Shown here: one piece after another, positions 1 through 6,748 of the stretch
Numbering within the stretch: the first letter of the stretch is position 1
Layout of the letters: every line of letters begins with the position of its first letter
From: UBA9732 sp963606545
GTDB taxonomy: Bacteria; Spirochaetota; Spirochaetia; Sphaerochaetales; Sphaerochaetaceae
DNA length: 40,370 nt
Assembly (NCBI GenBank): GCA_963606545.1
Contig: CAVCYP010000012.1
Coordinates: 1-40,370 of the forward strand
Direction: 5' to 3'
Notes under the pieces: model-generated
The model's database searches: none
The model's input: the letters and a program-made list of their open reading frames with translations, nothing else
Told to the model about the DNA's origin: nothing
Made by a program: the position numbers and the translations under genes

Positions 1-9
1 ACATCATAA

Positions 10-200
10 GGGCGGTTAGTTATTTTTAAAGCAGCTATAAAGTGCTATCAATAGTCCAATGACCGTAAATACAATCATCAAAATCTCGTAGTCCGTCATA
101 GGCCAACCTCCTTTTTTCAGCGATATCGAAGAATTAGGAGGAAATTCCTCCCAATGTCCATTTCTAGATTTTAGGAGGTCAACCGCCCACCGTTTAACGG
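10..200 (-). promoter_or_regulatory. Structured leader and end-to-end pairing of the mini-toxin mRNA
   Basis: On the minus strand the octamer GGGCGGTT (188-181) lies upstream of the toxin gene and its exact complement AACCGCCC (17-10) overlaps the stop codon, so the two mRNA ends can pair. Between them are two CCTCC anti-Shine-Dalgarno elements (in 173-178 and 137-141) that can mask the toxin Shine-Dalgarno (107-113), plus a palindromic hairpin with arms GGAGGAA/TTCCTCC (137-151) and a small palindrome (190-200). A TATATA element (214-209) could be the -10, but no good -35 is seen. Long-distance 5'-3' pairing plus a masked ribosome site is a known feature of type I toxin mRNAs; its function here is inferred. 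Confidence 0.5.
16..99 (-). CDS. Small holin-like type I toxin peptide (27 aa)
   Basis: The frame starts at an ATG seven bases after a perfect AAGGAGG (107-113) and encodes 27 residues beginning MTDYEILMIVFTVIGLLIAL. There is a short acidic N-terminus, one continuous hydrophobic segment (about residues 6-22) and a small basic tail ending in KNN. This length, the opening xxYExLM pattern and the single membrane span match the family annotated as putative holin-like toxins, related in style to TxpA/BsrG type I toxins of Firmicutes, which insert into the inner membrane and are silenced by an antisense RNA. The family call rests on pattern recognition only. The flanking RNA pairing elements (separate entry) support a translationally restrained toxin mRNA. 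No antitoxin RNA promoter could be identified; it may lie left of base 1. It could also be a membrane peptide with a different job. Confidence 0.62.
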   Translation of the reverse strand: MTDYEILMIVFTVIGLLIALYSCFKNN

Positions 201-291
201 CAGTGCCATATATAGCTTATCATATATGAAGTTATTATGCTAGAGAAAAAGAAGCCATACACTACAAAAGTGTTGTTAATAAAGCTATAAA

Positions 292-328
292 TGCACCCTC
301 CAGCTGCTGGAGTCAGCCAGAGGGTGCA
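292..328 (-). terminator. Terminator-like hairpin after the beta-helix lipoprotein gene
   Basis: Arms TGCACCCTC (292-300) and GAGGGTGCA (320-328) are perfectly complementary, and inner bases extend the stem to about 15 bp with two wobbles. It lies 94 bases after the stop codon of the lipoprotein gene. The U-tract that follows is weak (TTTAT), so it may be a poor or Rho-assisted terminator, or an mRNA 3'-end stabiliser. It also separates the surface operon from the toxin locus. Confidence 0.55.
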
Positions 329-421
329 AGGATGAAAATTATATGTTATCTATCCTCTTCTCACAGATAGGTAACAACAAAGTTGCTCTTCGCTAAAGAT
401 TCAGTCGAAGAATAAAATCAG

Positions 422-2683
422 TTAATTAGCGCTATAAGTATTGCTAGAATCTATGATGGTTGTACCAGCAGACACTTCATATATAATATTGTCTTTTGCG
501 TTATCTGTAGCATTGATATATCTTCCACCGGCGATATATCCACAGTAGTTATCTTTACATCCGATATTCGCTGTTGGTGTAGCAGTTAGATTATCTTTAT
601 CTGTACCGATTCCAATTATAGTATTCGACACGGTGTTATTTTTTATATTCACAGTGCCACCTTCACAGCAGTAAGGCTTTCCCGCAATACCACCTGCACA
701 ATTATTTGTGGCGATAATTGTTGAGTTGGATACTTTACAATTTGCTATAGTTCCCAGTTTGAAATCTCCAAAGATACCTCCAACCTGAGCTCCCGCCTCT
801 ATAGTAACATTTTCAACGCTGCAACCAGAAATACTGTCAACATACCCTTGTCCTGCTATAACACCAACATATTTATTTCCCTTAAGTGTTGAATTAGTAA
901 CTGTTATATTACTGATTTTACAGGGTTCATTTGGTTCACTCGTAACACTGCCCATAAGAATTCCAACTCGATTACTATTAGAAGCAGAAACTTCTGCATT
1001 TGTAATCGTCAGATTTCTTATTTCTCCTCCGCTCTTACTGCTAAAGAGACCAACATTGTCAGTTGTAACAGAAGTAATCTGAAGGTTAGAAATGGTATGT
1101 TTATTAAAATCAAACACAAGACCTGATCCTACTTTTCCGTTAATAGGAGTCCATTCCTTATCATCAAGGTCCAAATCTGCATCAATAATAATATCACAAT
1201 AAGAAACCAAGTGATCGCCATTATGTCTTTCTGAAATATGATTTGCTCTCCAATAGTCATAAATCAAATCACAGGATGCAAACAAATCGGCATTATAGAC
1301 CGTTACTATAAGTTTTTTATTTTTGGCATCTATTTCTTCCAATTTTGTAGAAGCCTTTCCTGTTTCAACAAACTTTTTATCGAACCATTCTATATAGCTT
1401 TTAGCCAGGTTCTTTTGCTCATCTGTACCTGTCCAGGAATCCCAACCATCTGTAATACCACTTACTGTGTTATTAATCTTACTTCCACTCCATGTAGACT
1501 TTCTGTTTGCAGCGAAAGTGACACCTTCAAGCTTGAGTGAAGCGTTATAATTGTCGTTGATTAAGTATCCTTCACCGTCGATTGTTCCATTCTTGATTGT
1601 CACTGTAATCGGACTATCTGCTGTAACGGAGCTAGAACCTATTGTAAGGTCAACATCGGAACCAAGTGTAAGAATCTTACCTCCAAGATCTATTGTAAGG
1701 TTACTGTCAAACGCCCTGCTAGCGGAAATTGTTACATCCTTGAGAAGAATGATTTCAGATGACTCTGAGTAAGAATAAGCTTCTATTGCAGCAAGGAAAG
1801 AATCATAGAAGGTAGTAGTTGTAGAGCTGCTAGAAGCAGTAACAATCTTTGCTTCAGCCTCTACTGCAGCAGGGTTTACTTCACCTGTATTCTCTGAAAT
1901 ATTCCCACTGATGGTTGTTGTCTGGTTATCCTTGATTGAAACATAGATTGTCTCTTCTGCAACAGCATAAGCGTTTGTATCATCGTAAGCAGTTGCACCT
2001 TCATTTGTAGTTGAAGTAACACCCTTCAGATAACTGAAGGTAACAGCATATGAACCAGAATCAAGCGAAATACTTCTCAAGGAGGTATTTACTGTTAACA
2101 TTGTAGCATAATCATATTTGGTTTGAGTCTTTGAAGAGTCATTCAGACAACTAAAAGTAATTCTCTCAATAATGTCTGTTCCCAAAGTTACAGTTGTGCC
2201 ATTGTTCAGTTTGACTATATCTTTCTTTGCAGGGAACTCAAGTGTTCCTGTTCCTGCCTGCTGAGCCGTGACAAAAACTGTAAGAGTTGTCGTTGCCTTC
2301 TTGATGGTTATTGTAGCCTTTCCTTCGTAAGCAACTTTCGTTCCAGCTGCATCTGTACAACCATAGAGTACGAACTCCCAATCTCCGTAGGAGAATGGTC
2401 CTACAGTCTTCAAACCTGTTTTGTTTTCATTTACAGCAGTTTTGGTGGTCGCAACACCGGTAGTAAGACCTGTTGAGTCCTTTTTCTCTGCGGTGTAATA
2501 CCAGTAAAGATTACTTGCATCAAAGCTTTCATACTCTCTTGTAAGGCTTCTTGATACAGCTTCACTTGCATCAAATGAGATTACCGCAAGTCCATTTTCT
2601 TCAATTTTCTGTTCTGAGTCACATGACACTATTAAAAGTGTTGCAAGCAGCACAGCCATTGAAACGACTAAAAGTTTTTTCAT
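422..2683 (-). CDS. Surface lipoprotein with beta-helix/GLUG-like repeats
   Basis: This is a 753-residue exported lipoprotein. A basic MKK start, a hydrophobic run and the lipobox LIVSC (Cys21) predict cleavage by lipoprotein signal peptidase and acylation. The first ~280 residues are Ser/Thr-rich with beta-sandwich-like character. Residues ~300-390 contain short repeating strands typical of a pectin-lyase-like right-handed beta helix (DLGGK..TLGSDVDLTIGSS). From about 550 to the end there are GLUG-like repeats with recurring NxTVTNSTxxGxxxVGxIAG patterns, and a cluster of Cys in the last third. Such proteins usually act as adhesins or surface scaffolds; no catalytic motif was recognised. It is the third gene of the operon with the beta-barrel protein and the Cys-rich lipoprotein, and its start overlaps a 19-codon bridging frame. 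Specific ligand unknown. Confidence 0.8.
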   Translation of the reverse strand: MKKLLVVSMAVLLATLLIVSCDSEQKIEENGLAVISFDASEAVSRSLTREYESFDASNLYWYYTAEKKDSTGLTTGVATTKTAVNENKTGLKTVGPFSYGDWEFVLYGCTDAAGTKVAYEGKATITIKKATTTLTVFVTAQQAGTGTLEFPAKKDIVKLNNGTTVTLGTDIIERITFSCLNDSSKTQTKYDYATMLTVNTSLRSISLDSGSYAVTFSYLKGVTSTTNEGATAYDDTNAYAVAEETIYVSIKDNQTTTISGNISENTGEVNPAAVEAEAKIVTASSSSTTTTFYDSFLAAIEAYSYSESSEIILLKDVTISASRAFDSNLTIDLGGKILTLGSDVDLTIGSSSVTADSPITVTIKNGTIDGEGYLINDNYNASLKLEGVTFAANRKSTWSGSKINNTVSGITDGWDSWTGTDEQKNLAKSYIEWFDKKFVETGKASTKLEEIDAKNKKLIVTVYNADLFASCDLIYDYWRANHISERHNGDHLVSYCDIIIDADLDLDDKEWTPINGKVGSGLVFDFNKHTISNLQITSVTTDNVGLFSSKSGGEIRNLTITNAEVSASNSNRVGILMGSVTSEPNEPCKISNITVTNSTLKGNKYVGVIAGQGYVDSISGCSVENVTIEAGAQVGGIFGDFKLGTIANCKVSNSTIIATNNCAGGIAGKPYCCEGGTVNIKNNTVSNTIIGIGTDKDNLTATPTANIGCKDNYCGYIAGGRYINATDNAKDNIIYEVSAGTTIIDSSNTYSAN

Positions 2684-2739
2684 ACTTTTCTTCCCCTTAA
2701 ATGTTTTTTATTTAAATCAAAATCAGATTTCATTTTCAT
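2680..2739 (-). CDS. 19-codon bridging ORF between two lipoprotein genes
   Basis: This short frame encodes MKMKSDFDLNKKHLRGRKV. It begins with an ATG overlapping the TGA stop of the upstream Cys-rich lipoprotein gene (ATGA, 2739-2736) and ends with a TGA overlapping the ATG of the downstream beta-helix lipoprotein (ATGA, 2683-2680), so it exactly fills the gap. GGAGGAG lies just before its first ATG; the second in-frame ATG has better spacing. The likely role is translational coupling rather than a functional peptide. The basic peptide resembles nothing I recognise, and chance is possible in a short AT-rich gap. Confidence 0.4.
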   Translation of the reverse strand: MKMKSDFDLNKKHLRGRKV

Positions 2740-5111
2740 TCTCCTCCAGTAATTGTCATTGACTCGGAGGAATAGCGCCCGTTGGCTTCAAACACACACA
2801 TAATGCGGTAGGAGCGTTTTTCCGGAGCATTAAGTACTAAGACGTTACCTGTCACGGCATCGACGATTTCCTTATCCACATGCCAGGTGTAGGTTACTGG
2901 AACGGCATCCGGATTGGTGCTTGTCAGCGTAAAGGTCCATGTCGTACCGCTCTGTACTGCCGTGAGAGTACCATGTGGCTCTCTGTCTATGGTGTGGACC
3001 TCAAAGCCGCTTTCTTCTTGTTGAGACTCGGTTTCACAGTAACCGCACTCCTTACAGATACGTTTACCCTGTTCTCCTATCAGAGTGTGAGAAGCCTTAG
3101 AAGACTCATAGCCACAGATATTGCACTTCCACCAGTGATTATAGAAATCATGTTCATATGTCTTAGTGTGATTTTCTGTCTTTGTTTCCTGATGACAGGC
3201 ATCACAGACGTAGGTATGGTTATCTGAGGTTTTTTCGAACGTACCGCTTGTGTAAACGTGGGAAGCATAGTCCAGAAGAAGAGAATCATACGTCACTTCA
3301 GTTGTCAGGGCTTCATCAGAGTAATACTTGCCTTTGCAGCACTCATTTGAGCAGGTGTAGTAAACCTTGTGGCCTTTTACGGAACAATTGGAGGCAACAG
3401 CATCATGCTTTACCTTTTTGTGGCCATAGCCGCTTCCAGCTATGAAGGTTTCTGTGCTCTCCTTACCGCAGATACAGCTCTTTCTGTATTCTGCACCTGT
3501 TGTACAGGTCTGAGACTTAACCGGAGTCCTTCCTTCTGTAATATTCTCATAAACGTGAGCTGACTCTTTTCTCTCATTACATCCGGCATTCGTACACTTC
3601 ACATAATGGACATTCTTTGTGTCATCCTGATAGTAGACACTACCCCAGCTGTGACCTGTTGCTTTTATTACGCTAGGTGTCTCTATCTCATTCTTGCCTT
3701 CTGCATCAAGGAAGTATTTATCACAGGTTGAACACTGGTAATAGGCTTCAACTCCGGCCTTAGTACAGGTTGCAGAAACCTTGTCATGATGGACCAGTGT
3801 ATGGCCGGCAGGATTTGTGTAATTACCTTTATAGGTTGCTTTACACTCGGAGACGGTACACTTGTAAAGGGTGTAGCCCTGCTCCTCACAGGTAGCATCA
3901 ACTGTCTTGTCCTCAACCCAGTTGTGATCTCCTATTGGCATTATGTCTTCTTTCTTGACAGCAGAGCACATTGAACAAGTAGAAGTTCTTGTTCCTGCTT
4001 TATCGTGAGTAGGTTCAAGTGTCACAATTCCTTCAGAGAAGGTATGAGGTGTGGTTTCCTTGGTTTCATGACAGCGAGTACATTCCTGCCAATGGCCGTC
4101 AGCTATCTTTTCTCCATATTTATAGGTCCAGTTGTGCCCAAGAGCGGGAACAACAACGGGTGAAGCTGTAATGTCTGTTTTACACTCTTCTTCTCTAAAG
4201 AGATGTTCACAGAGTTCACATTTGTAGTAGGCAGTGTTACCGGCTTCTGTACAGGTGGCAGCCTTTGCTTCTATAAGAGCTCCGGTGTGTCCTTTAGCAG
4301 GAATAACAGTGTCTTCTGGGCTCAGAAAGTTCTTTGCATCTTTATCTGAGAAAGTCTGAGAACAGACGGAACAGATATAGTAAGAAGAATTACCATTCTC
4401 TGTACAGGTTGCTTCCTTTTCCTCCTTGAAGACGAGAGTATGGGAAGCCGGAATTACAAGACTATCGAAAGTAACTTCATTGAGAGCTTTCTCATCCGTA
4501 AATATTCTCTGGCAGGTGTCGCACTTGTAATAAGCCTTGGTTCCGTTGTGCGTACAGGTCTTTGCAACTTCACTGTAGTATTTCAGAATATGCTCTTTCC
4601 ATCTGGGAACAATAGTTGTGAAACCGGAAATGAGCTTGTCGCCTTCCTTGACCTTGATTTCCGTGTCTTTGATGTACCAGCCGTCAAACTCATAGCCTGT
4701 TTTTTCCAGTTCTGGAAGCTCTCCCCAAATTGAGGCCTCAGAAGTCTTCTCAACTTCAATACAAACAAAGTTTTCGCTACTTTCAAAGGTCTCAGGAGCT
4801 ATTGAGATTGATGCTGACTCAAGTTTAATTGTATTCAAGGCAACAGCATCCTCGGCCTTCTTGAAGCCGGCAAAGCTGGTAACAAAGAAGACTTTGCCGT
4901 TTATTTCAATACGGCTTGGAATATAAACTTCCTCAAGTCTTGCGCCTTCAACAATAGTTGCAATGTAGCCAGAGCCGCTGGCATCTGGAGTGAACTCTAA
5001 ATACGGATAGATATAATCATTGATATTCTCTTCTCCAGTAAGAAGTTCCACATCACAAGAGAACAAAAGAAGTGTTATAAGAATAAATACCACAAAAGCA
5101 AATCTTCTCAT
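2736..5111 (-). CDS. Cys-rich repeat surface lipoprotein (BspA/InlB-like N-part)
   Basis: This is a 791-residue lipoprotein with a basic start, hydrophobic stretch and lipobox LLFSC (Cys19). Residues ~35-125 look like a BspA-type leucine-rich segment (EEVYIPSRIEINGKVF, IAPETFES). Residues 138-172 match an InlB B-repeat-like module (GYEFDGWYIKDTEIKV). Residues ~184-692 are an array of about 40-residue repeats with paired CxxC and a terminal GH or SH. The last ~90 residues form an Ig-like beta domain (TWTFTLTSTNPDAVPVTYTW). Similar repeats occur in large surface proteins of gut bacteria, probably holding metal or disulfides; function is unproven. The GAGGTG ribosome site overlaps the stop of the upstream beta-barrel gene, eight bases away, so the two are probably translationally coupled. 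Confidence 0.8.
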   Translation of the reverse strand: MRRFAFVVFILITLLLFSCDVELLTGEENINDYIYPYLEFTPDASGSGYIATIVEGARLEEVYIPSRIEINGKVFFVTSFAGFKKAEDAVALNTIKLESASISIAPETFESSENFVCIEVEKTSEASIWGELPELEKTGYEFDGWYIKDTEIKVKEGDKLISGFTTIVPRWKEHILKYYSEVAKTCTHNGTKAYYKCDTCQRIFTDEKALNEVTFDSLVIPASHTLVFKEEKEATCTENGNSSYYICSVCSQTFSDKDAKNFLSPEDTVIPAKGHTGALIEAKAATCTEAGNTAYYKCELCEHLFREEECKTDITASPVVVPALGHNWTYKYGEKIADGHWQECTRCHETKETTPHTFSEGIVTLEPTHDKAGTRTSTCSMCSAVKKEDIMPIGDHNWVEDKTVDATCEEQGYTLYKCTVSECKATYKGNYTNPAGHTLVHHDKVSATCTKAGVEAYYQCSTCDKYFLDAEGKNEIETPSVIKATGHSWGSVYYQDDTKNVHYVKCTNAGCNERKESAHVYENITEGRTPVKSQTCTTGAEYRKSCICGKESTETFIAGSGYGHKKVKHDAVASNCSVKGHKVYYTCSNECCKGKYYSDEALTTEVTYDSLLLDYASHVYTSGTFEKTSDNHTYVCDACHQETKTENHTKTYEHDFYNHWWKCNICGYESSKASHTLIGEQGKRICKECGYCETESQQEESGFEVHTIDREPHGTLTAVQSGTTWTFTLTSTNPDAVPVTYTWHVDKEIVDAVTGNVLVLNAPEKRSYRIMCVFEANGRYSSESMTITGGE
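3036..4562 (-). repeat. Array of ~40-residue CxxC repeats inside the lipoprotein
   Basis: The full-length unit follows the pattern A-T-C-T-x-x-G-x-x-x-Y-Y-x-C-x-x-C-x-x-x-F, an acidic stretch, then V-I-P-A-x-G-H. Units start near residues 185, 235, 286, 407, 448 and 575. Shorter units built on HWxxCxxC...H are interleaved (near 340, 506, 634, 660 and 686). Copies are diverged at the protein level, so this looks like an old array rather than a recently expanded one. Zinc or disulfide binding by the CxxC pairs is an inference. Confidence 0.75.
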
Positions 5112-5119
5112 ACTTCACC

Positions 5120-6109
5120 TCAGAACCTATAAGAGAGCGTTATGCTCACTGGGTCAAACAAAATTGTCATTGAGTCCATAAGCCGGGAGCTTCTTCCGGT
5201 GAAGAAAGCTAAAGAGACTCGGCTTAAAGCGCCTATGGAGAAACGCTCGCTTAAAGTGCGGTCAAAGCCAAGTCTAGCTCCAAAGTATGGCGTGATGCTG
5301 GCTTTTTTGTTGTTGATATGGGCCATGGCGCCGGCAAAGAGACCAGTGTAAATAGTTGTTTTTTCTGTGATGCCAAATGTAAGGTCTGCTCCAGCCCCAG
5401 CTTTGAAGTACTGTACGTTCCGGGCACTAGGGATGTTGGTATCTTCTTTAATGACAAGATTATAACAGAGCTCGGGATATAGGCTTAGCCTTGTGGAAAG
5501 TGGGATATTATAGTCCAGTGAAGCTGCAAAGCCGTAAACAGTCTGGGTTTTGGTTCTGTTGGAGGCGGTGTTGTAGCCGTTGTAGAAAAGATAGCGGGCC
5601 TGGGAGTACGGTGCAAGGTTAAGTCTCAGAGCGTTACGTTTTGTTTTTGGGGTTGTAACTACAGCGGTGGTTTGGCTATAGGTCCCGCTACCTGAGGTGG
5701 ACCAGTTGACGCCATCATAAGACGATTGCACATAAAGCACGTCTCCGCTATGGGCCTGTAGTTGGACGTTGGTGATGCTAGAATCTACCACTGTCCAGTT
5801 TTCTGCTTCCTGCCCATTAAGCTTATATCTAAAGTAGTTTACATGGTCGTTGCAATGCCAGGTCCAAATAACTTGGTCTGCTGTTAAAGAGCCAAGGACA
5901 AAAGATAAGAGAAGTAGGATTAATGCTATTCGTTTTAAGGTTGAAGAGTTAAATCTGAGAGAGCTGGCTTGATAAACGTACGGAGGATACCCTGAGGATA
6001 CCCCCCCCCGTTTAGCTATAAAGCCTTGCCTAGCCAAGAATTCTTTGCAGGATTCTTTTTGTGTTCTTGCTTTCTGTGTGTTTGCCTTTAGCGCAATTTC
6101 TCTTCCCAT
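5120..6109 (-). CDS. Outer-membrane beta-barrel protein with in-frame poly-G switch
   Basis: This is a 329-residue protein. ATG at 6109 follows GGAG with six-base spacing. A basic 60-residue N-extension precedes a signal-peptide-like core (IALILLLLSFVLG, residues 61-73) with probable cleavage after Ala77. The mature N-part (~78-150) looks like a small beta domain. Residues ~155-329 alternate hydrophobic and polar residues as in an 8-10 strand barrel and end in ...SLSYRF; a terminal Phe is the usual barrel assembly signal. The G9 tract encodes part of Arg34-Gly36. No ATG, GTG or TTG lies in frame between the tract and the signal peptide, so translation must cross the tract. Family assignment beyond outer-membrane barrel is not possible by eye; OmpW-like or other small spirochaete porins are alternatives. 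First gene of the surface operon. Confidence 0.72.
   Translation of the reverse strand: MGREIALKANTQKARTQKESCKEFLARQGFIAKRGGVSSGYPPYVYQASSLRFNSSTLKRIALILLLLSFVLGSLTADQVIWTWHCNDHVNYFRYKLNGQEAENWTVVDSSITNVQLQAHSGDVLYVQSSYDGVNWSTSGSGTYSQTTAVVTTPKTKRNALRLNLAPYSQARYLFYNGYNTASNRTKTQTVYGFAASLDYNIPLSTRLSLYPELCYNLVIKEDTNIPSARNVQYFKAGAGADLTFGITEKTTIYTGLFAGAMAHINNKKASITPYFGARLGFDRTLSERFSIGALSRVSLAFFTGRSSRLMDSMTILFDPVSITLSYRF
5983..6002. repeat. Short tandem repeat next to the poly-G tract
   Basis: The plus-strand nonamer GAGGATACC occurs at 5983-5991 and 5994-6002, an 11-base period, abutting the homopolymer. It lies inside the N-terminal extension of the beta-barrel gene. Loss or gain of one 11-base unit would also shift the reading frame. 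Confidence 0.7.
6001..6009. repeat. Homopolymeric C9 (G9 on coding strand) tract
   Basis: Nine consecutive C on the plus strand, G9 in the coding sense, lie 100 bases after the start codon of the beta-barrel gene. This is by far the most conspicuous G/C run noticed in the window. With nine G the frame is open. Removing one G leads to TAA at 5937-5935; adding one leads to TAA at 5951-5949. Both stops precede the signal peptide. Slipped-strand mispairing at such tracts is the known basis of phase variation, including in Treponema. Confidence 0.85.
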
Positions 6110-6161
6110 TCCCTTCTCCAGACCTTAATTTTAAGTCTAAATTTTACGGAAAGCAATAAAA

Positions 6162-6190
6162 AACATACCACAAAACAAATTTTTTGGCAC
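6162..6190 (-). promoter_or_regulatory. Predicted promoter of the surface-protein operon
   Basis: On the minus strand GTGCCA (6190-6185) and TATGTT (6167-6162) are separated by 17 bases, matching sigma-70 -35/-10 at four of six positions each. An expected start near 6155 gives a leader of about 45 bases with an imperfect inverted repeat (GACTTAA/TTAAGGTC, 6121-6137) just before the ribosome site. It lies downstream of the rplQ terminator, so the operon needs its own promoter. Confidence 0.5.
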
Positions 6191-6209
6191 ATTTTGGCCG
6201 TTTTTGCGC

Positions 6210-6229
6210 ATTCTTAACCAATTCTTAAC
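6210..6229. repeat. Direct repeat upstream of the surface-operon promoter
   Basis: The nonamer ATTCTTAAC occurs at 6210-6218 and 6221-6229, an 11-base period, so both copies face the same side of the helix. They lie about 20 bases upstream of the predicted -35. The arrangement is what an activator or two-component response-regulator site looks like; the binding protein is unknown. Confidence 0.4.
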
Positions 6230-6271
6230 TTTGAGGCTAACCTAGACAGAAAATAAAAATGCCCTTAAAAC

Positions 6272-6302
6272 AAAAAAACCGGAATCTATATAAGACTCCG
6301 GC
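6272..6302 (-). terminator. Intrinsic terminator after rplQ
   Basis: The minus-strand RNA forms a nine-bp stem with one A-C mismatch (CCGGAGTCT paired with AGATTCCGG, loop TATAT), followed directly by seven U (6278-6272). It lies 38 bases after the rplQ stop and closes the long ribosomal operon. Confidence 0.9.
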
Positions 6303-6340
6303 TAAAACCCTACTAAGGTTTAATTTTTTGGGAAGAGCTA

Positions 6341-6748
6341 TTAGTTAGCCTTTTCTTCCTTCTTTGCCTTAGACTTTTTCTCTGGCTTTTCAGTTTTCTT
6401 TGTCAGCTCGAGAATAGCCATTTCAGCTGCATCTCCAAGACGGTTAGCTGTCTTGATGATACGTGTGTATCCACCGTGAACGTCGGCATAAAGCGGAGCA
6501 ATCTCAGTGAACAATTTGTTTACGACCGCTTCGTCAAAAAGAATAGCGGAAGTAAGTCTGCGGTTGTGTACATTGTCAACCTTTGCTCTTGTAATCATCT
6601 TTTCTGCAAGACGCTGAACTTCCTTGGCCTTAGCCTTGGTTGTCTCAATTCTTTCATAACGGAACAGGCTTGTAACCATGTTGCGCTTGAGAGCCTTGCG
6701 CTCTGCAGAAGTTCTGCTAAGGGCATTAAATCCAATCTTATGCTTCAT
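6341..6748 (-). CDS. rplQ: 50S ribosomal protein L17
   Basis: This 135-residue L17 has the family opening MKHKIGFNALSRTSAERKAL and the block NMVTSLFRYERIETTKAKAKEV. It is slightly longer than usual because of a Lys/Glu-rich tail (KKTEKPEKKSKAKKEEKAN). L17 is an early-assembling large-subunit protein near the peptide exit tunnel. The start codon lies inside the end of rpoA (11-base overlap) with AAGGAAG six bases before it, so the two are co-translated. It is the last gene of the supercluster, as in many bacteria. Confidence 0.97.
   Translation of the reverse strand: MKHKIGFNALSRTSAERKALKRNMVTSLFRYERIETTKAKAKEVQRLAEKMITRAKVDNVHNRRLTSAILFDEAVVNKLFTEIAPLYADVHGGYTRIIKTANRLGDAAEMAILELTKKTEKPEKKSKAKKEEKAN

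Noticed and set aside
1..421. Plus-strand antitoxin promoter within the first 420 bases
   Set aside because: A TATAAA at 36-41 lacks any credible -35 at the right distance, so no antitoxin gene is called.
1238..1772. Plus-strand open frames across the lipoprotein and ribosomal genes
   Set aside because: They lie opposite long, well-supported minus-strand genes, lack good ribosome sites and show no recognisable domain; they are shadow frames.
3036..4562. CRISPR array or DNA-level tandem repeat in the periodic region
   Set aside because: The periodicity is at protein level inside one continuous reading frame; DNA copies are diverged and there are no unique spacers between identical repeats.
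6001..6009. Poly-C tract as a sequencing error causing a false fusion
   Set aside because: The frame upstream has a good start and ribosome site and runs straight into a signal peptide and barrel, so the stated length is coherent. Length error of one base cannot be excluded without reads.
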